Assembly: GCA_905233895.1 (NCBI GenBank)
Contig: CAJOFL010000009.1
Location: 1-64,000 of the forward strand
Length of the DNA stretch: 64,000 nucleotides
From: an uncultured Bacteroidales bacterium
GTDB taxonomy: Bacteria > Bacteroidota > Bacteroidia > Bacteroidales > P3
Reading direction: 5' to 3'
Notes under the pieces: generated by a model
The model's database searches: none
Told to the model about the DNA's origin: nothing
What the model saw: the letters and a program-made list of their open reading frames with translations, nothing else
Part shown: positions 55,146 to 64,000 of the stretch, piece after piece
Layout of the letters: every line of letters begins with the position of its first letter
How positions within the stretch are numbered: the stretch's first letter is position 1
Position numbers and translations under genes: made by a program

Positions 55146-55238
55146 AAAAGCCTTCCTCATAGGAATTGGCTTTGAATGTCTTAACTTTTATTAAGATTTT
55201 TTAACACGCAAAGTATCTCCCACTTCGCGTTTTATGTG

Positions 55239-55246
55239 TAACTTTG
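55239..55246 (+). promoter_or_regulatory. Bacteroidota -7 box for the RND efflux operon
   Basis: TAACTTTG matches TAnnTTTG and lies 85 bp upstream of the TolC-family ATG, giving a fairly long leader. No perfect TTTG is found 19 bp upstream. Confidence 0.6.
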
Positions 55247-55330
55247 CAAGTTGCCTTAGTGTGCACTAAGACGAGCCATATTATTATATACAAGCAACTT
55301 AAATAAAAATAAACGATACTAAAGAATTCG

Positions 55331-56728
55331 ATGGAATTGAAAAAACTGACATTTGCATTGTTCCTCCTGCTGCTGGCCGGTTCGGCCGGTGCACAGGAGC
55401 GTCCGGTACTTAGGCTGACCCTAGAGCAGGCTCAGCAATATGCTGTTGAGCACAACGCCACAATGCAGAACGCCGACCTCGACGTGAAGAAAGCCGAATT
55501 GGCCAAGTGGAAGACCTTCAGCACGATGCTGCCGCAGGTGAAAGCGGGATTCGACTACCAGAACATGTGCGGCTACCGCATGAACCTCGGCGGTGGCGGC
55601 TCGATGATGTCGATGATGCCCGATTCGATCACCATCGGCGGCGTAACAATGCCCATCTCCTTCCCTTCGAGCGGCGACACCGAAGAGAGTTCGAACGAAA
55701 GCGGCATCGCGATGAACCCCAGCGGAACCTTTAGCATCACAGCCTCGGTGGCCATTACCGGCGCCCAGATTGTAGGCACCATGCTGCAGAACATCTCGCG
55801 CCAGATGACCGACCTTTCGCGCCAGATGACCGAGCAGCAGACCCGCTCGAACGTCAAGAACGTATATGTAAGCATCCTCGTCATGCAGCAGACGGTGGGC
55901 CTGCTCGACTCGAGCCTGGCCAACCTCGAACGGCTGGCAGCCACCAGCCAGGCTGCCGTCGATGTGGGAGCCGCCGAGCAGGTCGATGCCGACAAGCTCC
56001 AAGTCCAGGTGGCCACGATGAAGAACAGCATCAACAGCACCAAGCGCTCGCTCCAGGCCCTGCGCAACTCGATGCTGCTGCAGCTGGGTGCCGACGTCGA
56101 CGCCACCCTCGAGCTCACCACCACGATCGACGAGATACTGAACGTCGACAACGCCGTGCAGCTCCTCGGTCAGGGATTCGACATCACCAAGAACTACAAT
56201 TACAAGCTTCTTGAGCAGAGCGAAGCGGTGGCCAAGCGCAACGTCACGATGGCATGGATGGACTTCACCCCCACCCTCTCGGCCTACTACCAGTACAGCA
56301 ACAAGACCTATTTCGGAAAAGACGAGGGTTTCAACATGACCCCGCCGAACATGGTCGGCGCCTCGGTCAGCGTGCCCCTGTTCAGCAGCGGCTCGCGCAC
56401 AGCCAATATCAAGAGTGCGAAAATCGACCTTCAGGAAGCCGTCAACAACCGCCGCCAGGCCGAAGACGGCCTCAGAGTGCAATACAACCAGCTTTGCTAC
56501 GACCTTGTGTCGGCCCTCGAAAGCTACGACATCCAGAGCCGCAACCTCGAAGTGACGCAGCGCGTGTTCGACAACATCACCGAGAAATACAAGTTCGGCC
56601 GCGCCTCGAGCCTCGAGGTGACCAACGCGTCGACCGACATCATCAGCGCACAGAGCAACTACATCCAGGCCGTGATGAGCGTCATCTCGGCCCAGGTGGC
56701 TTTGGAGAACCTACTCAACATCGAATAA
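55331..56728 (+). CDS. TolC family outer-membrane efflux protein
   Basis: A 465-residue outer-membrane channel of a tripartite pump. The signal peptide ends GSAGAQ, and the mature part has two homologous helical hairpin repeats with the TolC-type start LTLEQAQQYAVEHNATMQNADLDVKKAELAKWK split over the first helices. A low-complexity Gly/Ser/Met/Pro stretch sits in the first barrel loop (about residues 85-130). The last helices read VTNASTDIISAQSNYIQAVM. It forms an operon with the adaptor 13 bp downstream and the RND pump. Confidence 0.92.
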   Translation: MELKKLTFALFLLLLAGSAGAQERPVLRLTLEQAQQYAVEHNATMQNADLDVKKAELAKWKTFSTMLPQVKAGFDYQNMCGYRMNLGGGGSMMSMMPDSITIGGVTMPISFPSSGDTEESSNESGIAMNPSGTFSITASVAITGAQIVGTMLQNISRQMTDLSRQMTEQQTRSNVKNVYVSILVMQQTVGLLDSSLANLERLAATSQAAVDVGAAEQVDADKLQVQVATMKNSINSTKRSLQALRNSMLLQLGADVDATLELTTTIDEILNVDNAVQLLGQGFDITKNYNYKLLEQSEAVAKRNVTMAWMDFTPTLSAYYQYSNKTYFGKDEGFNMTPPNMVGASVSVPLFSSGSRTANIKSAKIDLQEAVNNRRQAEDGLRVQYNQLCYDLVSALESYDIQSRNLEVTQRVFDNITEKYKFGRASSLEVTNASTDIISAQSNYIQAVMSVISAQVALENLLNIE

Positions 56729-56741
56729 AACAACAACACCA

Positions 56742-57773
56742 ATGAATAAAGCAATCAGACTTACGGCAATCGTCCTTGCCACCATCGGAATTGTGGCATG
56801 CGGAGGAAAAGGTGGCGACAAGGCTGCCACCACCACCGCCAAAGAAGCAGAAAAAGTGAAAGTGCAGACCCTCGAGAGCGAGCGCATCGCCAAAACACTC
56901 GAGCTCAGCTCGACCCTCGAAGGCTACGAGACCATGAACATCGCCCCCAGCCTCACCGGCCACATCGAACATATCTATGTCGAAGTGGGCTCGCGAGTGC
57001 AGAAAGGCTCGATGCTCGTGCGTATGGACCAGACCCAGCTCAACACCACCCGCATCAACCTGGCCTCGACCAAGACCGAGTTCGAGCGCGTGAGCGCTCT
57101 GAAGCAGAGCGGTTCGATCAGCCAGCAGGTCTACGACCAGACCAAAGCCGGCTACGACCAGCTTGCCGAGAACGAGAAATTCCTCGAGCAGAACACCTTC
57201 GTAAAAGCCCAGTTCGCCGGCGTGATCAGCGCCAAATACTATGAGGATGGCGAAATGTATGCCGGCCAGCCCATCCTCACCCTCACCCAGATCAGCCGCC
57301 TGAAAGCCATCATCAATATCCCCGAGACCTACTTCCCGATGGTGAAACAGGGAATGAAAGTGGAAATCGAGAGCGACATCTATCCCGGCGAGGTGTTCCC
57401 CGCCACCATCGAGATTGTCTATCCCACCATCGACGCCGCCAGCCACACCTTCCAGGCCAAGCTGAACATCCCCAACGCCTCGGAGAAGATCCGTCCCGGC
57501 ATGTATGTCCGCACCCGTCTGGCCGTGGGCGAAGTCGACGCAATAGTGGTTCCTTACCAGAGCGTGTTGAAACTCACCGGATCAAATGACCGCTATGTGT
57601 TTGTTAACGACAACGGTACCGCACGCCGCGTGGCCGTAACCCTCGGACAGCGTTACGACGACCGTATCGAGATTATACCTGTAGAATCCGGCGCCCTCAA
57701 GGCTGGCGACGAACTGGTAGTTACCGGCCAGGCTCGTCTGGTCGACGGTGCAACCCTCGAAATTGTAGAGTAA
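56742..57773 (+). CDS. RND efflux periplasmic adaptor (membrane fusion protein), lipoprotein
   Basis: A 343-residue adaptor with an N-terminal lipoprotein signal (IVLATIGIVAC). The hairpin and lipoyl halves are visible in TGHIEHIYVEVGSRVQKGSMLVRMD and TFVKAQFAGVISAKYYEDG, followed by the beta-barrel segment (LKAIINIPETYFPMVKQGMKVE) and the membrane-proximal domain near VVPYQSVLKL. It links the RND pump to the TolC channel. It ends 1 bp before the permease gene, consistent with co-translation. Confidence 0.93.
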   Translation: MNKAIRLTAIVLATIGIVACGGKGGDKAATTTAKEAEKVKVQTLESERIAKTLELSSTLEGYETMNIAPSLTGHIEHIYVEVGSRVQKGSMLVRMDQTQLNTTRINLASTKTEFERVSALKQSGSISQQVYDQTKAGYDQLAENEKFLEQNTFVKAQFAGVISAKYYEDGEMYAGQPILTLTQISRLKAIINIPETYFPMVKQGMKVEIESDIYPGEVFPATIEIVYPTIDAASHTFQAKLNIPNASEKIRPGMYVRTRLAVGEVDAIVVPYQSVLKLTGSNDRYVFVNDNGTARRVAVTLGQRYDDRIEIIPVESGALKAGDELVVTGQARLVDGATLEIVE

Positions 57774-57774
57774 T

Positions 57775-60700
57775 ATGGCAATTTACAAAACAGCAATCAA
57801 CAAGCCCATCACCACGGGCTTGATATTCGTGGCCGTCATTGTGCTGGGCCTCTTCTCGCTCACGCGTCTGCCTATCGACCAGATGCCCGAGATGGACCCG
57901 CCCTATGTAACCGTGATGACCACCTACGCAGGCGCAAACGCAAGCGATATCGAAACTAACATCACCAAGATTATCGAGAACTCGCTCAACTCCGTCGACG
58001 GTCTTAAGAATATCACATCAACCTCAAAGGATAACATATCAGTTGTAACACTCGAATTCGAATGGGGTGAAAACATCGACGAATCGCTCAACGACATACG
58101 TTCCTACGTCGACCTGCTCTACGACAATCTACCCGACGGCGTAAGCCGCCCGATGATATTGAAGCTCAACTCGTCGGCAATGCCGATTCTGCAGTTCGGC
58201 TTCACTGCAAAGGAAAGCTATCCTGGTCTCGACCGTATCCTCGAGGACAACGTGGTCAATGTGCTGAACCGCGTCGACGGTATCGGCAACATCACAGTCA
58301 GCGGTGCACCCCAACGATATGTCTATATTGACCTCGACCCCAAGCAGCTCGACGCCTACGGCATACCTCTGGAACTTGTGGGCAACGCTATCAGCGCCAA
58401 CAATCTTGACCTCGCCAGCGGAACCGTCAAGATGGGCAAGGAGCAGTACCAGATGCGCGTCAAGGGTGAATATGTGGAAAGTTCTGAGATTGCCGACATC
58501 GTGGTTACAACCACCCCCACCGGCAAGCAAGTCTTTGTACGCGACCTAGCCACCGTACGCGACACCATCAAAGATCTCTCGCTCGACGAGAAAATCAACA
58601 GCCGCGATGGTGCCCGTCTTATCATCACCAAACAGACCGGCGCTAACACCGTTGCAATAGCCAGCGCGGTAAGGAAAGAGATGGCCAAGATACAGAAGAC
58701 CCTGCCGCCCGACATCGAGATAACCCTTATCCGCGACGGCTCGGAAGAGATTGTCAACGCCATCAACGGCCTTACCAGCAGCATCTTCTACGCCCTTTTG
58801 TTCGTGGTGCTGGTTGTGCTGGTATTCCTCGGCAACTGGCGTTCAACGCTTATCATCGCCCTCACCATTCCCATATCGCTTGTAACATCATTCATCTACC
58901 TGCTGTTGGCCGACAGCTCGTTGAACATCATCTCGCTGGCTTCTCTTACCGTTGCCATCGGTATGGTGGTCGACGATGCCATTGTAGTGTTGGAGAACAT
59001 CACCAAGCACATAGAACGTGGCGAGTCGCCTCGCGAGGCAGCCATCTATGCTACCAACGAAGTATGGACATCGGTCATTGCAACCACCTTGGTATTGGTA
59101 GCTGTATTCGTGCCACTGACCATGATTCCCGGTATGATGGGCATCATGTTCAAGGAATTGGGATGGATTATCACCATCGTGGTATGTGTATCGACCACAG
59201 CAGCCATCTCTCTCATTCCCATGCTGGCCAGCAAGATGCTGCGCGAGAAAAAGTTCTACCTCACCCGTGAGGATCGTGAGGAAGCCGAACGCAAGGAGGC
59301 TAAGCGCTGGTTCACCTTCGACAAGACCATCGGCCGTGTTTTCTCTGCAATCGAAGCAGGCTACGCCAACTTCCTGCGGTTCTGCCTGCGCCATAAGCTG
59401 TCCACATTCCTCGTAGCACTTGCCTTCTTTGCAGTATCCATGATTCCCGTTGCGATGGGTAAAGTCGGCATGGACTTTATGAAAGAGCAGGACAACGGCC
59501 AGATATCCATCAGCGCCGAGCTTCAGCGCGGCACCCGCATTGAGGAGACCCTCAAAACCGCCCGTCACATGGAGGAGGATATCCGTAACATCTTGGGCGA
59601 CGACATTATTGCCCTCTCCACCAATGCCGGTTCGAACGACGATGCCGGTTTCGCGGCCCTCTTCAACAGCACTACCAACAACAAGATATCCATGACGGTG
59701 CGCTGCACCAAGAAATATGTGCGTAAGCGCACCATCTTCGAGATGCAGGAAGAACTCCGCCAATGCTTCGCCGAATATCCCGAGTTGGTAACATTCCAGG
59801 TCTCGCAAGGCGGCATGGGCGGCGGCTCCAACAACTCGCTGAGTGTGGAAATCTACGGCTACGACTTCGACCAGACCACCTCCTTCACGCAGGAACTCAA
59901 GCGCCGTGTGGAACAGAACGTCCGCGGTGCTCGCGACACCCGTATCAGTCGCGATGAGGACCGCGCCGAACTCAAGATAGAGCTCGACAAGCAAAAACTC
60001 GCACTTCATGGCCTCAACGAAAGCACCGTAGCCATGTATATCCGCAACCGCGTGAATGGTATGGCCGCAGGCTACCTCAAAGAAGACGGCGAAGAGTACA
60101 ACATCGTAGTACGTCTGCGCGAGGAATACCGCGACGCCATCTCCGATATCGAGCAGCTCTCCATCCCAACAGCAACCGGCAAATTGATAAAACTAGAAGA
60201 GTTGGGCACAGTGGAGGAATACTGGTGCCCGCCCACCATCGAGCGTAAAAACCGCCAGCGTTACCTCACCCTCACCGTCTTGCCCTATAAGACCTCGCTC
60301 CGTGAGCTCGCCATGAATGTGCAGAATGAGATTGACCAACTGGGCGTACCTTCCGGAATACATGTTAGCCTAGCCGGTTCGTTCGAAGACCAGCAGGAAT
60401 CCACCCGCGCCATGATACTCGTAGGCGCACTTATCATCCTGCTTGTCTATATCGTTATGGCTTCGCAGTTCGAGAGTTTCGGAAAGCCCGCTATCATCAT
60501 GGCCGCCATTCCCTTCGCCCTTACGGGCGCCGTACTGGCGTTGCTAATAACGGGCGAAAACCTCGATATGGTCGGTATGCTCGGATTGGTGCTATTGATA
60601 GGTATCGTCGTGAAGAACGGTATCGTGCTGGTGGATTATATCAACCTTCTGCGCGAACGCGACATTCCCCTCAACGAGGCTATCGCCCTCAGCGGACAAA

Positions 60701-60969
60701 GCCGTCTGCGCCCGGTTATGATGACCGCCTTCACTACTATCCTCGGTATGATCCCTATGGCCACATCCCATTCCGAAGGTTCCGAATTGTGGACCACTCT
60801 TGGTATCATCGTCATCGGAGGTCTCACCATCTCAACCTTCGTTACCCTTATCGTGGTGCCGGTGCTCTATGGCGGTCTCCAGAGCCTCGTGCGCATCCTC
60901 CGTAAACTCTTCCATATAGAGAAGAAAGACCGATTTGTATTTATGAAAATAAACCTCGACGAGAAATGA
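57775..60969 (+). CDS. RND family efflux permease (HAE1-type)
   Basis: A 1064-residue inner-membrane pump of the AcrB type with twelve predicted helices and two large periplasmic loops. The first helix is TTGLIFVAVIVLGLFSLTRL, and the proton-relay region in TM4 reads VAIGMVVDDAIVVLENI with the paired Asp residues. The second half has VGMLGLVLLIGIVVKNGIVLVDY and the motif RLRPVMMTAFTTILGMIPMA. It expels hydrophobic compounds or lipids using the proton gradient. The gene overlaps the following PII-like gene by 4 bp (ATGA). Confidence 0.95.
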   Translation: MAIYKTAINKPITTGLIFVAVIVLGLFSLTRLPIDQMPEMDPPYVTVMTTYAGANASDIETNITKIIENSLNSVDGLKNITSTSKDNISVVTLEFEWGENIDESLNDIRSYVDLLYDNLPDGVSRPMILKLNSSAMPILQFGFTAKESYPGLDRILEDNVVNVLNRVDGIGNITVSGAPQRYVYIDLDPKQLDAYGIPLELVGNAISANNLDLASGTVKMGKEQYQMRVKGEYVESSEIADIVVTTTPTGKQVFVRDLATVRDTIKDLSLDEKINSRDGARLIITKQTGANTVAIASAVRKEMAKIQKTLPPDIEITLIRDGSEEIVNAINGLTSSIFYALLFVVLVVLVFLGNWRSTLIIALTIPISLVTSFIYLLLADSSLNIISLASLTVAIGMVVDDAIVVLENITKHIERGESPREAAIYATNEVWTSVIATTLVLVAVFVPLTMIPGMMGIMFKELGWIITIVVCVSTTAAISLIPMLASKMLREKKFYLTREDREEAERKEAKRWFTFDKTIGRVFSAIEAGYANFLRFCLRHKLSTFLVALAFFAVSMIPVAMGKVGMDFMKEQDNGQISISAELQRGTRIEETLKTARHMEEDIRNILGDDIIALSTNAGSNDDAGFAALFNSTTNNKISMTVRCTKKYVRKRTIFEMQEELRQCFAEYPELVTFQVSQGGMGGGSNNSLSVEIYGYDFDQTTSFTQELKRRVEQNVRGARDTRISRDEDRAELKIELDKQKLALHGLNESTVAMYIRNRVNGMAAGYLKEDGEEYNIVVRLREEYRDAISDIEQLSIPTATGKLIKLEELGTVEEYWCPPTIERKNRQRYLTLTVLPYKTSLRELAMNVQNEIDQLGVPSGIHVSLAGSFEDQQESTRAMILVGALIILLVYIVMASQFESFGKPAIIMAAIPFALTGAVLALLITGENLDMVGMLGLVLLIGIVVKNGIVLVDYINLLRERDIPLNEAIALSGQSRLRPVMMTAFTTILGMIPMATSHSEGSELWTTLGIIVIGGLTISTFVTLIVVPVLYGGLQSLVRILRKLFHIEKKDRFVFMKINLDEK

Positions 60970-61259
60970 AAAGTGTAATGATAATCTTCAACCAAGCCAG
61001 CACCGAGCGTGTCGAGTATATGCTCGATATGCTGGATATCCGCGGTTTCTCCTTCTGGGAGAACGTGCAGGGACGCGGCCATATTAACGGCGACCCCCAC
61101 CGCGGAACCCACACTTGGCCAGAAATGAACAACGCCGTAATGACCGTAGTCGACGACTCGAAAGTCGACGAGCTACTGCTCTCGGTGCGTAAGCTCGACA
61201 AACGCAACGAAGAGGTCGGTATCCGAGCCTTCGTCTGGAACGTCGAGCAAATGGTCTGA
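60966..61259 (+). CDS. PII-like signalling protein linked to the RND operon
   Basis: A 97-residue soluble protein with a PII/GlnB-like ferredoxin fold: MKSVMIIFNQASTERVEYML, then a T-loop-like VQGRGHINGDPHRGTHTWPE, and the C-terminal strand-helix VDDSKVDELLLSVRKLDK ... GIRAFVWNV. It lacks the uridylylation Tyr motif of GlnB. PII-like proteins often sense nucleotides and control transporters. Its start overlaps the permease stop, so it is probably made with the pump and may modulate it. Confidence 0.75.
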   Translation: MKSVMIIFNQASTERVEYMLDMLDIRGFSFWENVQGRGHINGDPHRGTHTWPEMNNAVMTVVDDSKVDELLLSVRKLDKRNEEVGIRAFVWNVEQMV

Positions 61260-61290
61260 CATATTTCTGAACATATAATATCATCAACCT

Positions 61291-62643
61291 ATGAAACAAT
61301 ATATCGAACAAAACAAGGACCGATTCCTTGAAGAGCTTTTCTCACTTATCCGCATCCCTTCCATCAGCAGCGAGCAGGAGCACAAACCAGATATGGTGCG
61401 TTGCGCCGAGCGTTGGAAAGAACTCCTACTTGAGGCCGGTGCCGACCGTGCCGAGGTGATGCCAACCGACGGCAACCCGGTTGTATACGGCGAGAAGATC
61501 ATCGACCCCAAGAAGCCCACCGTGCTGGTCTATGGTCACTACGATGTGATGCCGGTAGCACCGCTCGAGCTGTGGCGCACACAGCCTTTCGAGCCTGTGG
61601 TCAAGGACGGCTATATCTGGGCCCGTGGCGCCGACGATGACAAGGGTCAGAGTTTCATGCACGCCAAAGCGTTTGAATATATGGTACGTACTGGCAACCT
61701 GCCCTGCAACGTGAAATTCATGCTCGAAGGCGAGGAGGAAATCGGCAGCGGCAGCCTCTATGGTTTCTGCGAGAAGAACAAGGAGTTGCTCAAAGCCGAC
61801 ATTATCCTTGTGAGCGACACTTCGATGATTGCCCCCGACGTGCCCAGCATCACCAGCGGCTTGCGCGGCCTCTGCTACTGGGAGGTGGAAGTAACCGGCG
61901 CCAATCACGATCTGCACAGCGGTATCTTTGGCGGCGCTGTTGCCAACCCCATCAACGTGCTCTGCAAGATGATTGCCGACCTGCACGATGCCGACGGCCA
62001 CATCACCATCCCCGGCTTTTACGACGACGTGCTTGTCCTTAGCGACGAGGAACGCGCCCTTATGGCACAGGCTCCCTTCAACGAGGAGCAGTACAAGCGC
62101 GACCTCGGCGTGAAGGCCCTCAAGGGAGAGAAAGGCTACACCACCAAGGAGCGTACCGGCATCCGGCCCTGTCTCGATGTATGTGGTATCTGGGGCGGAC
62201 ATACCGGCGAGGGTACCAAGACCGTGCTTCCCAGCAAAGCCTACGCCAAGATTAGCACCCGTCTGGTGGCCAATCAGGACTTTGAGAAGATAAGCCGCCT
62301 ATTTCAGGAATATTTCGAGAGTGTGGCTCCCGATTACGTAACCGTCAAAGTAACACCTTGTCACGGTGGCGCAGCCTACGTCAGCCCGATAGAGTTGAAA
62401 GCCTACAAGGCCGCCGAGAAGGCAATGACCGACACCTTCGGCAAGCGCCCCATCCCCACCCGCAGCGGCGGAAGCATCCCCATCGTCGCCGGCTTCGAGA
62501 AAATACTGGGTCTCAAGAGCATCCTAATGGGCTTCGGACTCGCCAGTGACGACATCCATGCCCCCAACGAGAACTATCCCCTCCAGCAGTTCTTCCGCGG
62601 CATCGAGACCATTCCGCTGTTCTACAAATATTTCGCAGAATAA
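61291..62643 (+). CDS. M20/M25/M40 family dipeptidase
   Basis: A 450-residue metallopeptidase of the PepV/CNDP-type M20 branch. The zinc ligands lie in LVYGHYDVMPV (His, Asp), RGADDDKGQSFMHAKAF (bridging Asp), FMLEGEEEIGSGS (the catalytic Glu pair) and DTSMIAPDVPSI. A dimerisation domain with NHDLHSGIFGGAVANP follows, and the last His is in DDIHAPNENYPL. It would cut dipeptides or similar amides in the cytosol. It follows the PII-like gene by 31 bp and may belong to the same transcript. Confidence 0.93.
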   Translation: MKQYIEQNKDRFLEELFSLIRIPSISSEQEHKPDMVRCAERWKELLLEAGADRAEVMPTDGNPVVYGEKIIDPKKPTVLVYGHYDVMPVAPLELWRTQPFEPVVKDGYIWARGADDDKGQSFMHAKAFEYMVRTGNLPCNVKFMLEGEEEIGSGSLYGFCEKNKELLKADIILVSDTSMIAPDVPSITSGLRGLCYWEVEVTGANHDLHSGIFGGAVANPINVLCKMIADLHDADGHITIPGFYDDVLVLSDEERALMAQAPFNEEQYKRDLGVKALKGEKGYTTKERTGIRPCLDVCGIWGGHTGEGTKTVLPSKAYAKISTRLVANQDFEKISRLFQEYFESVAPDYVTVKVTPCHGGAAYVSPIELKAYKAAEKAMTDTFGKRPIPTRSGGSIPIVAGFEKILGLKSILMGFGLASDDIHAPNENYPLQQFFRGIETIPLFYKYFAE

Positions 62644-62708
62644 ATTTCAATCAGAACTATCAGAATATTTCTTTTGTTCTTTTTATTCTGATTAAGAAAA
62701 AAAGAATT

Positions 62709-64000
62709 ATGTACGAAATTATCAGCAAGAGGCTGCTCAACAGCCACGAGATTTACCGGATGGAAGTCCACGCCCCGTGGATATCGCTCAGCGGCAAGCC
62801 GGGCCAGTTTGTCATCGTCATCCCCCATGAGAACGGCGAGCGCATACCACTCACCATCAGTGACATCGTCTACCAACGGCAGTCGGTGGTCATTGTCTTC
62901 CAGGTGGTCGGCGAGACAACGCGCCAGTTGGCTGCGATGAACGAGGGCGACGACCTATACACTATCGTCGGCCCGCTAGGACGTCCGAGCGAACTGATTG
63001 AGAAGCACGAAAAGGGCGAGCTGAAGCGACTGCTCTTCGTGGCTGGTGGTGTGGGTATCGCGCCGGTATTTCCGCAGGTGAAATGGGCTTTCCGCCAAGG
63101 GATTCCGACCGACGTCATCATCGGTGCACGCTCGAAGGACCTCCTCTTCTATGAGGACGAGCTGCGCGCCGTGTGCCATAATCTGCATATCATGACCGAC
63201 GACGGTTCCTACGGCGAACAGGGCTTGGTTACCGCCAAAGTCGACCAACTCTGCCAAAGTGGTGCCGACTACAGCCATTGTGTGGCCATCGGTCCCTTGC
63301 CGATGATGAAATTCGTGGCGTTGACCACCAAGAAATACGACCTTACCACCATCGTGAGCCTCAACTGCATGATGGTCGACGGAACAGGTATGTGCGGAGC
63401 CTGCCGCGTGAGGGTCGGCGACGAGGTGAAGTTCTGCTGCGTCGACGGCCCCGAGTTCGACGGCCATCTGGTCGACTTCGACGAGGCCGCCCGCAAGCTC
63501 AAGACCCCCGACGCCCGACGCTACCGCATAGCCACTGCCTCGGATGGTCATAATTGCAATCTGGCTCCCGCTGTAGAAGCCGCAATGTCAGAAGCCAAGA
63601 AGCGCCAGAAGCCCCGCGAGCAAGACCCGAAGGTGCGCGCAAAGAACTTCGACGAGGTCTCGTTTGGCCTCACCGAGCATCAGGCCCTGCTCGAAGCCAA
63701 CCGCTGCCTGCAATGCAAGAAGCCGCGTTGCGTGGAAGCCTGCCCTGTGGGCATCAATATCCCCCGTTTCATCCAGGATATCAAGGAAGAAAACCTCAAC
63801 CAAGCCTATATCACCATCACCCACGACTCGGCCCTTCCGGCCGTATGCGGACGTGTATGCCCGCAGGAGACCCAATGCGAGGGGAGCTGCGTGATGGGCA
63901 TCAAAGCCGAGCCTATCGCTATCGGAGCATTGGAGCGCTTCGTGGCCGACAACCACCGCGCCCAATCCAAGCCCCAGAGCCCATGCTATCCTGCCGGCCG
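62709..64000 (+). CDS. NfnAB-like fused oxidoreductase (ferredoxin-NADP reductase/glutamate synthase small subunit-type), partial
   Basis: The gene begins with MYEIISKRLLNSHEIYRMEV and runs off the right edge with at least 430 codons. The first about 280 residues form the NfnA/DHODB-type FAD/NAD domain: KPGQFVIVIPHE, VAGGVGIAPVFP and a C-terminal [2Fe-2S] site, DGTGMCGACRVRV. After a linker, the NfnB/GltD-like Fe-S part starts (NRCLQCKKPRCVEACPVGINIPRF, then CGRVCPQETQCEGSCV). Such fusions catalyse NADPH/NADH/ferredoxin electron exchange. The remaining FAD domain of the second half lies outside the window. Confidence 0.93.
   Translation, partial: MYEIISKRLLNSHEIYRMEVHAPWISLSGKPGQFVIVIPHENGERIPLTISDIVYQRQSVVIVFQVVGETTRQLAAMNEGDDLYTIVGPLGRPSELIEKHEKGELKRLLFVAGGVGIAPVFPQVKWAFRQGIPTDVIIGARSKDLLFYEDELRAVCHNLHIMTDDGSYGEQGLVTAKVDQLCQSGADYSHCVAIGPLPMMKFVALTTKKYDLTTIVSLNCMMVDGTGMCGACRVRVGDEVKFCCVDGPEFDGHLVDFDEAARKLKTPDARRYRIATASDGHNCNLAPAVEAAMSEAKKRQKPREQDPKVRAKNFDEVSFGLTEHQALLEANRCLQCKKPRCVEACPVGINIPRFIQDIKEENLNQAYITITHDSALPAVCGRVCPQETQCEGSCVMGIKAEPIAIGALERFVADNHRAQSKPQSPCYPAG

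Overview
The window looks like a chromosomal segment of a Bacteroidales bacterium (phylum Bacteroidota), with most genes near 55% GC. The evidence is a PorD/DUF4835 protein of the type IX secretion pathway, a DUF6029 outer-membrane protein, an Omp28-type lipoprotein, a three-subunit quinol:fumarate reductase with a type-B cytochrome b, DUF2027, a C_GCAxxG_C_C protein, and several promoters with the Bacteroidota -7 motif TAnnTTTG (two with a TTTG box 19 bp upstream). Family or genus cannot be assigned from this alone. Both ends cut genes: ispG on the left and an NfnAB-like oxidoreductase on the right.

Layout. 0-2.2 kb: ispG (partial), a short DUF2027/coiled-coil pair and mpl, all minus strand. 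2.6-7.2 kb: a plus-strand chain of an HtrA-like protease lipoprotein, a MATE transporter and two secreted proteins, closed by a terminator. 7.3-10.5 kb: sufB, a TonB-box lipoprotein, a TrmH-type methyltransferase and a C_GCAxxG_C_C protein. 10.5-21.7 kb: a type I restriction-modification island, hsdM - YhcG nuclease - small membrane protein - hsdS - a large predicted REase/winged-helix/PIN protein - Fic - hsdR. Its central part is strikingly AT-rich. 21.7-31.3 kb: HD phosphohydrolase, frdCAB, dnaA, flavin reductase, 2-hydroxyacid dehydrogenase and DUF819. 31.3-41.7 kb: aminotransferase, porD, DUF6029, Omp28-like, MATE, patatin, RsmI-like, RluB-like and a hypothetical gene. 42-45.2 kb: pheT and a RelE/ParE toxin-antitoxin pair. 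45.2-47.9 kb: a second acquired patch with a 22-bp repeat array, a decayed AAA-ATPase tail, a HinP1I-like endonuclease, an M.HhaI-like cytosine methyltransferase and a strongly structured non-coding element. 47.9-54.6 kb: a small helical protein, glnS, a LEA-type lipoprotein, an M20 peptidase, murD and murL. 54.9-64 kb: yajC, a TolC-MFP-RND efflux operon ending in a PII-like protein, an M20 dipeptidase and nfnAB.

Biology. Peptidoglycan synthesis is represented by mpl, a MurD with a MurD2-like motif, and a MurL-like ATP-pyrophosphatase. Together they suggest that the D-glutamate of the stem peptide is made by adding L-Glu and then epimerising it. Anaerobic energy metabolism is represented by frdCAB, whose cytochrome b carries a large extra hydrophilic loop, and by the NfnAB-like protein. 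Defence is concentrated in the two restriction islands and one toxin-antitoxin pair.

The signals least explained by ordinary annotation are: (1) short tandem repeats of 7-10 bp inserted in frame into conserved genes (pheT, murD, murL, glnS, M20 peptidase, trmH), including two related composite inserts in pheT and the M20 gene; (2) two nearly identical 71-bp intergenic elements in inverted orientation 52 kb apart; (3) a structured RNA candidate with a closing helix of about 21 bp beside the M.HhaI-like gene; (4) twin hairpins with compensatory changes upstream of a small membrane-protein gene in the type I island; and (5) the REase-wHTH-PIN protein. No tRNA, rRNA or CRISPR array was recognised.
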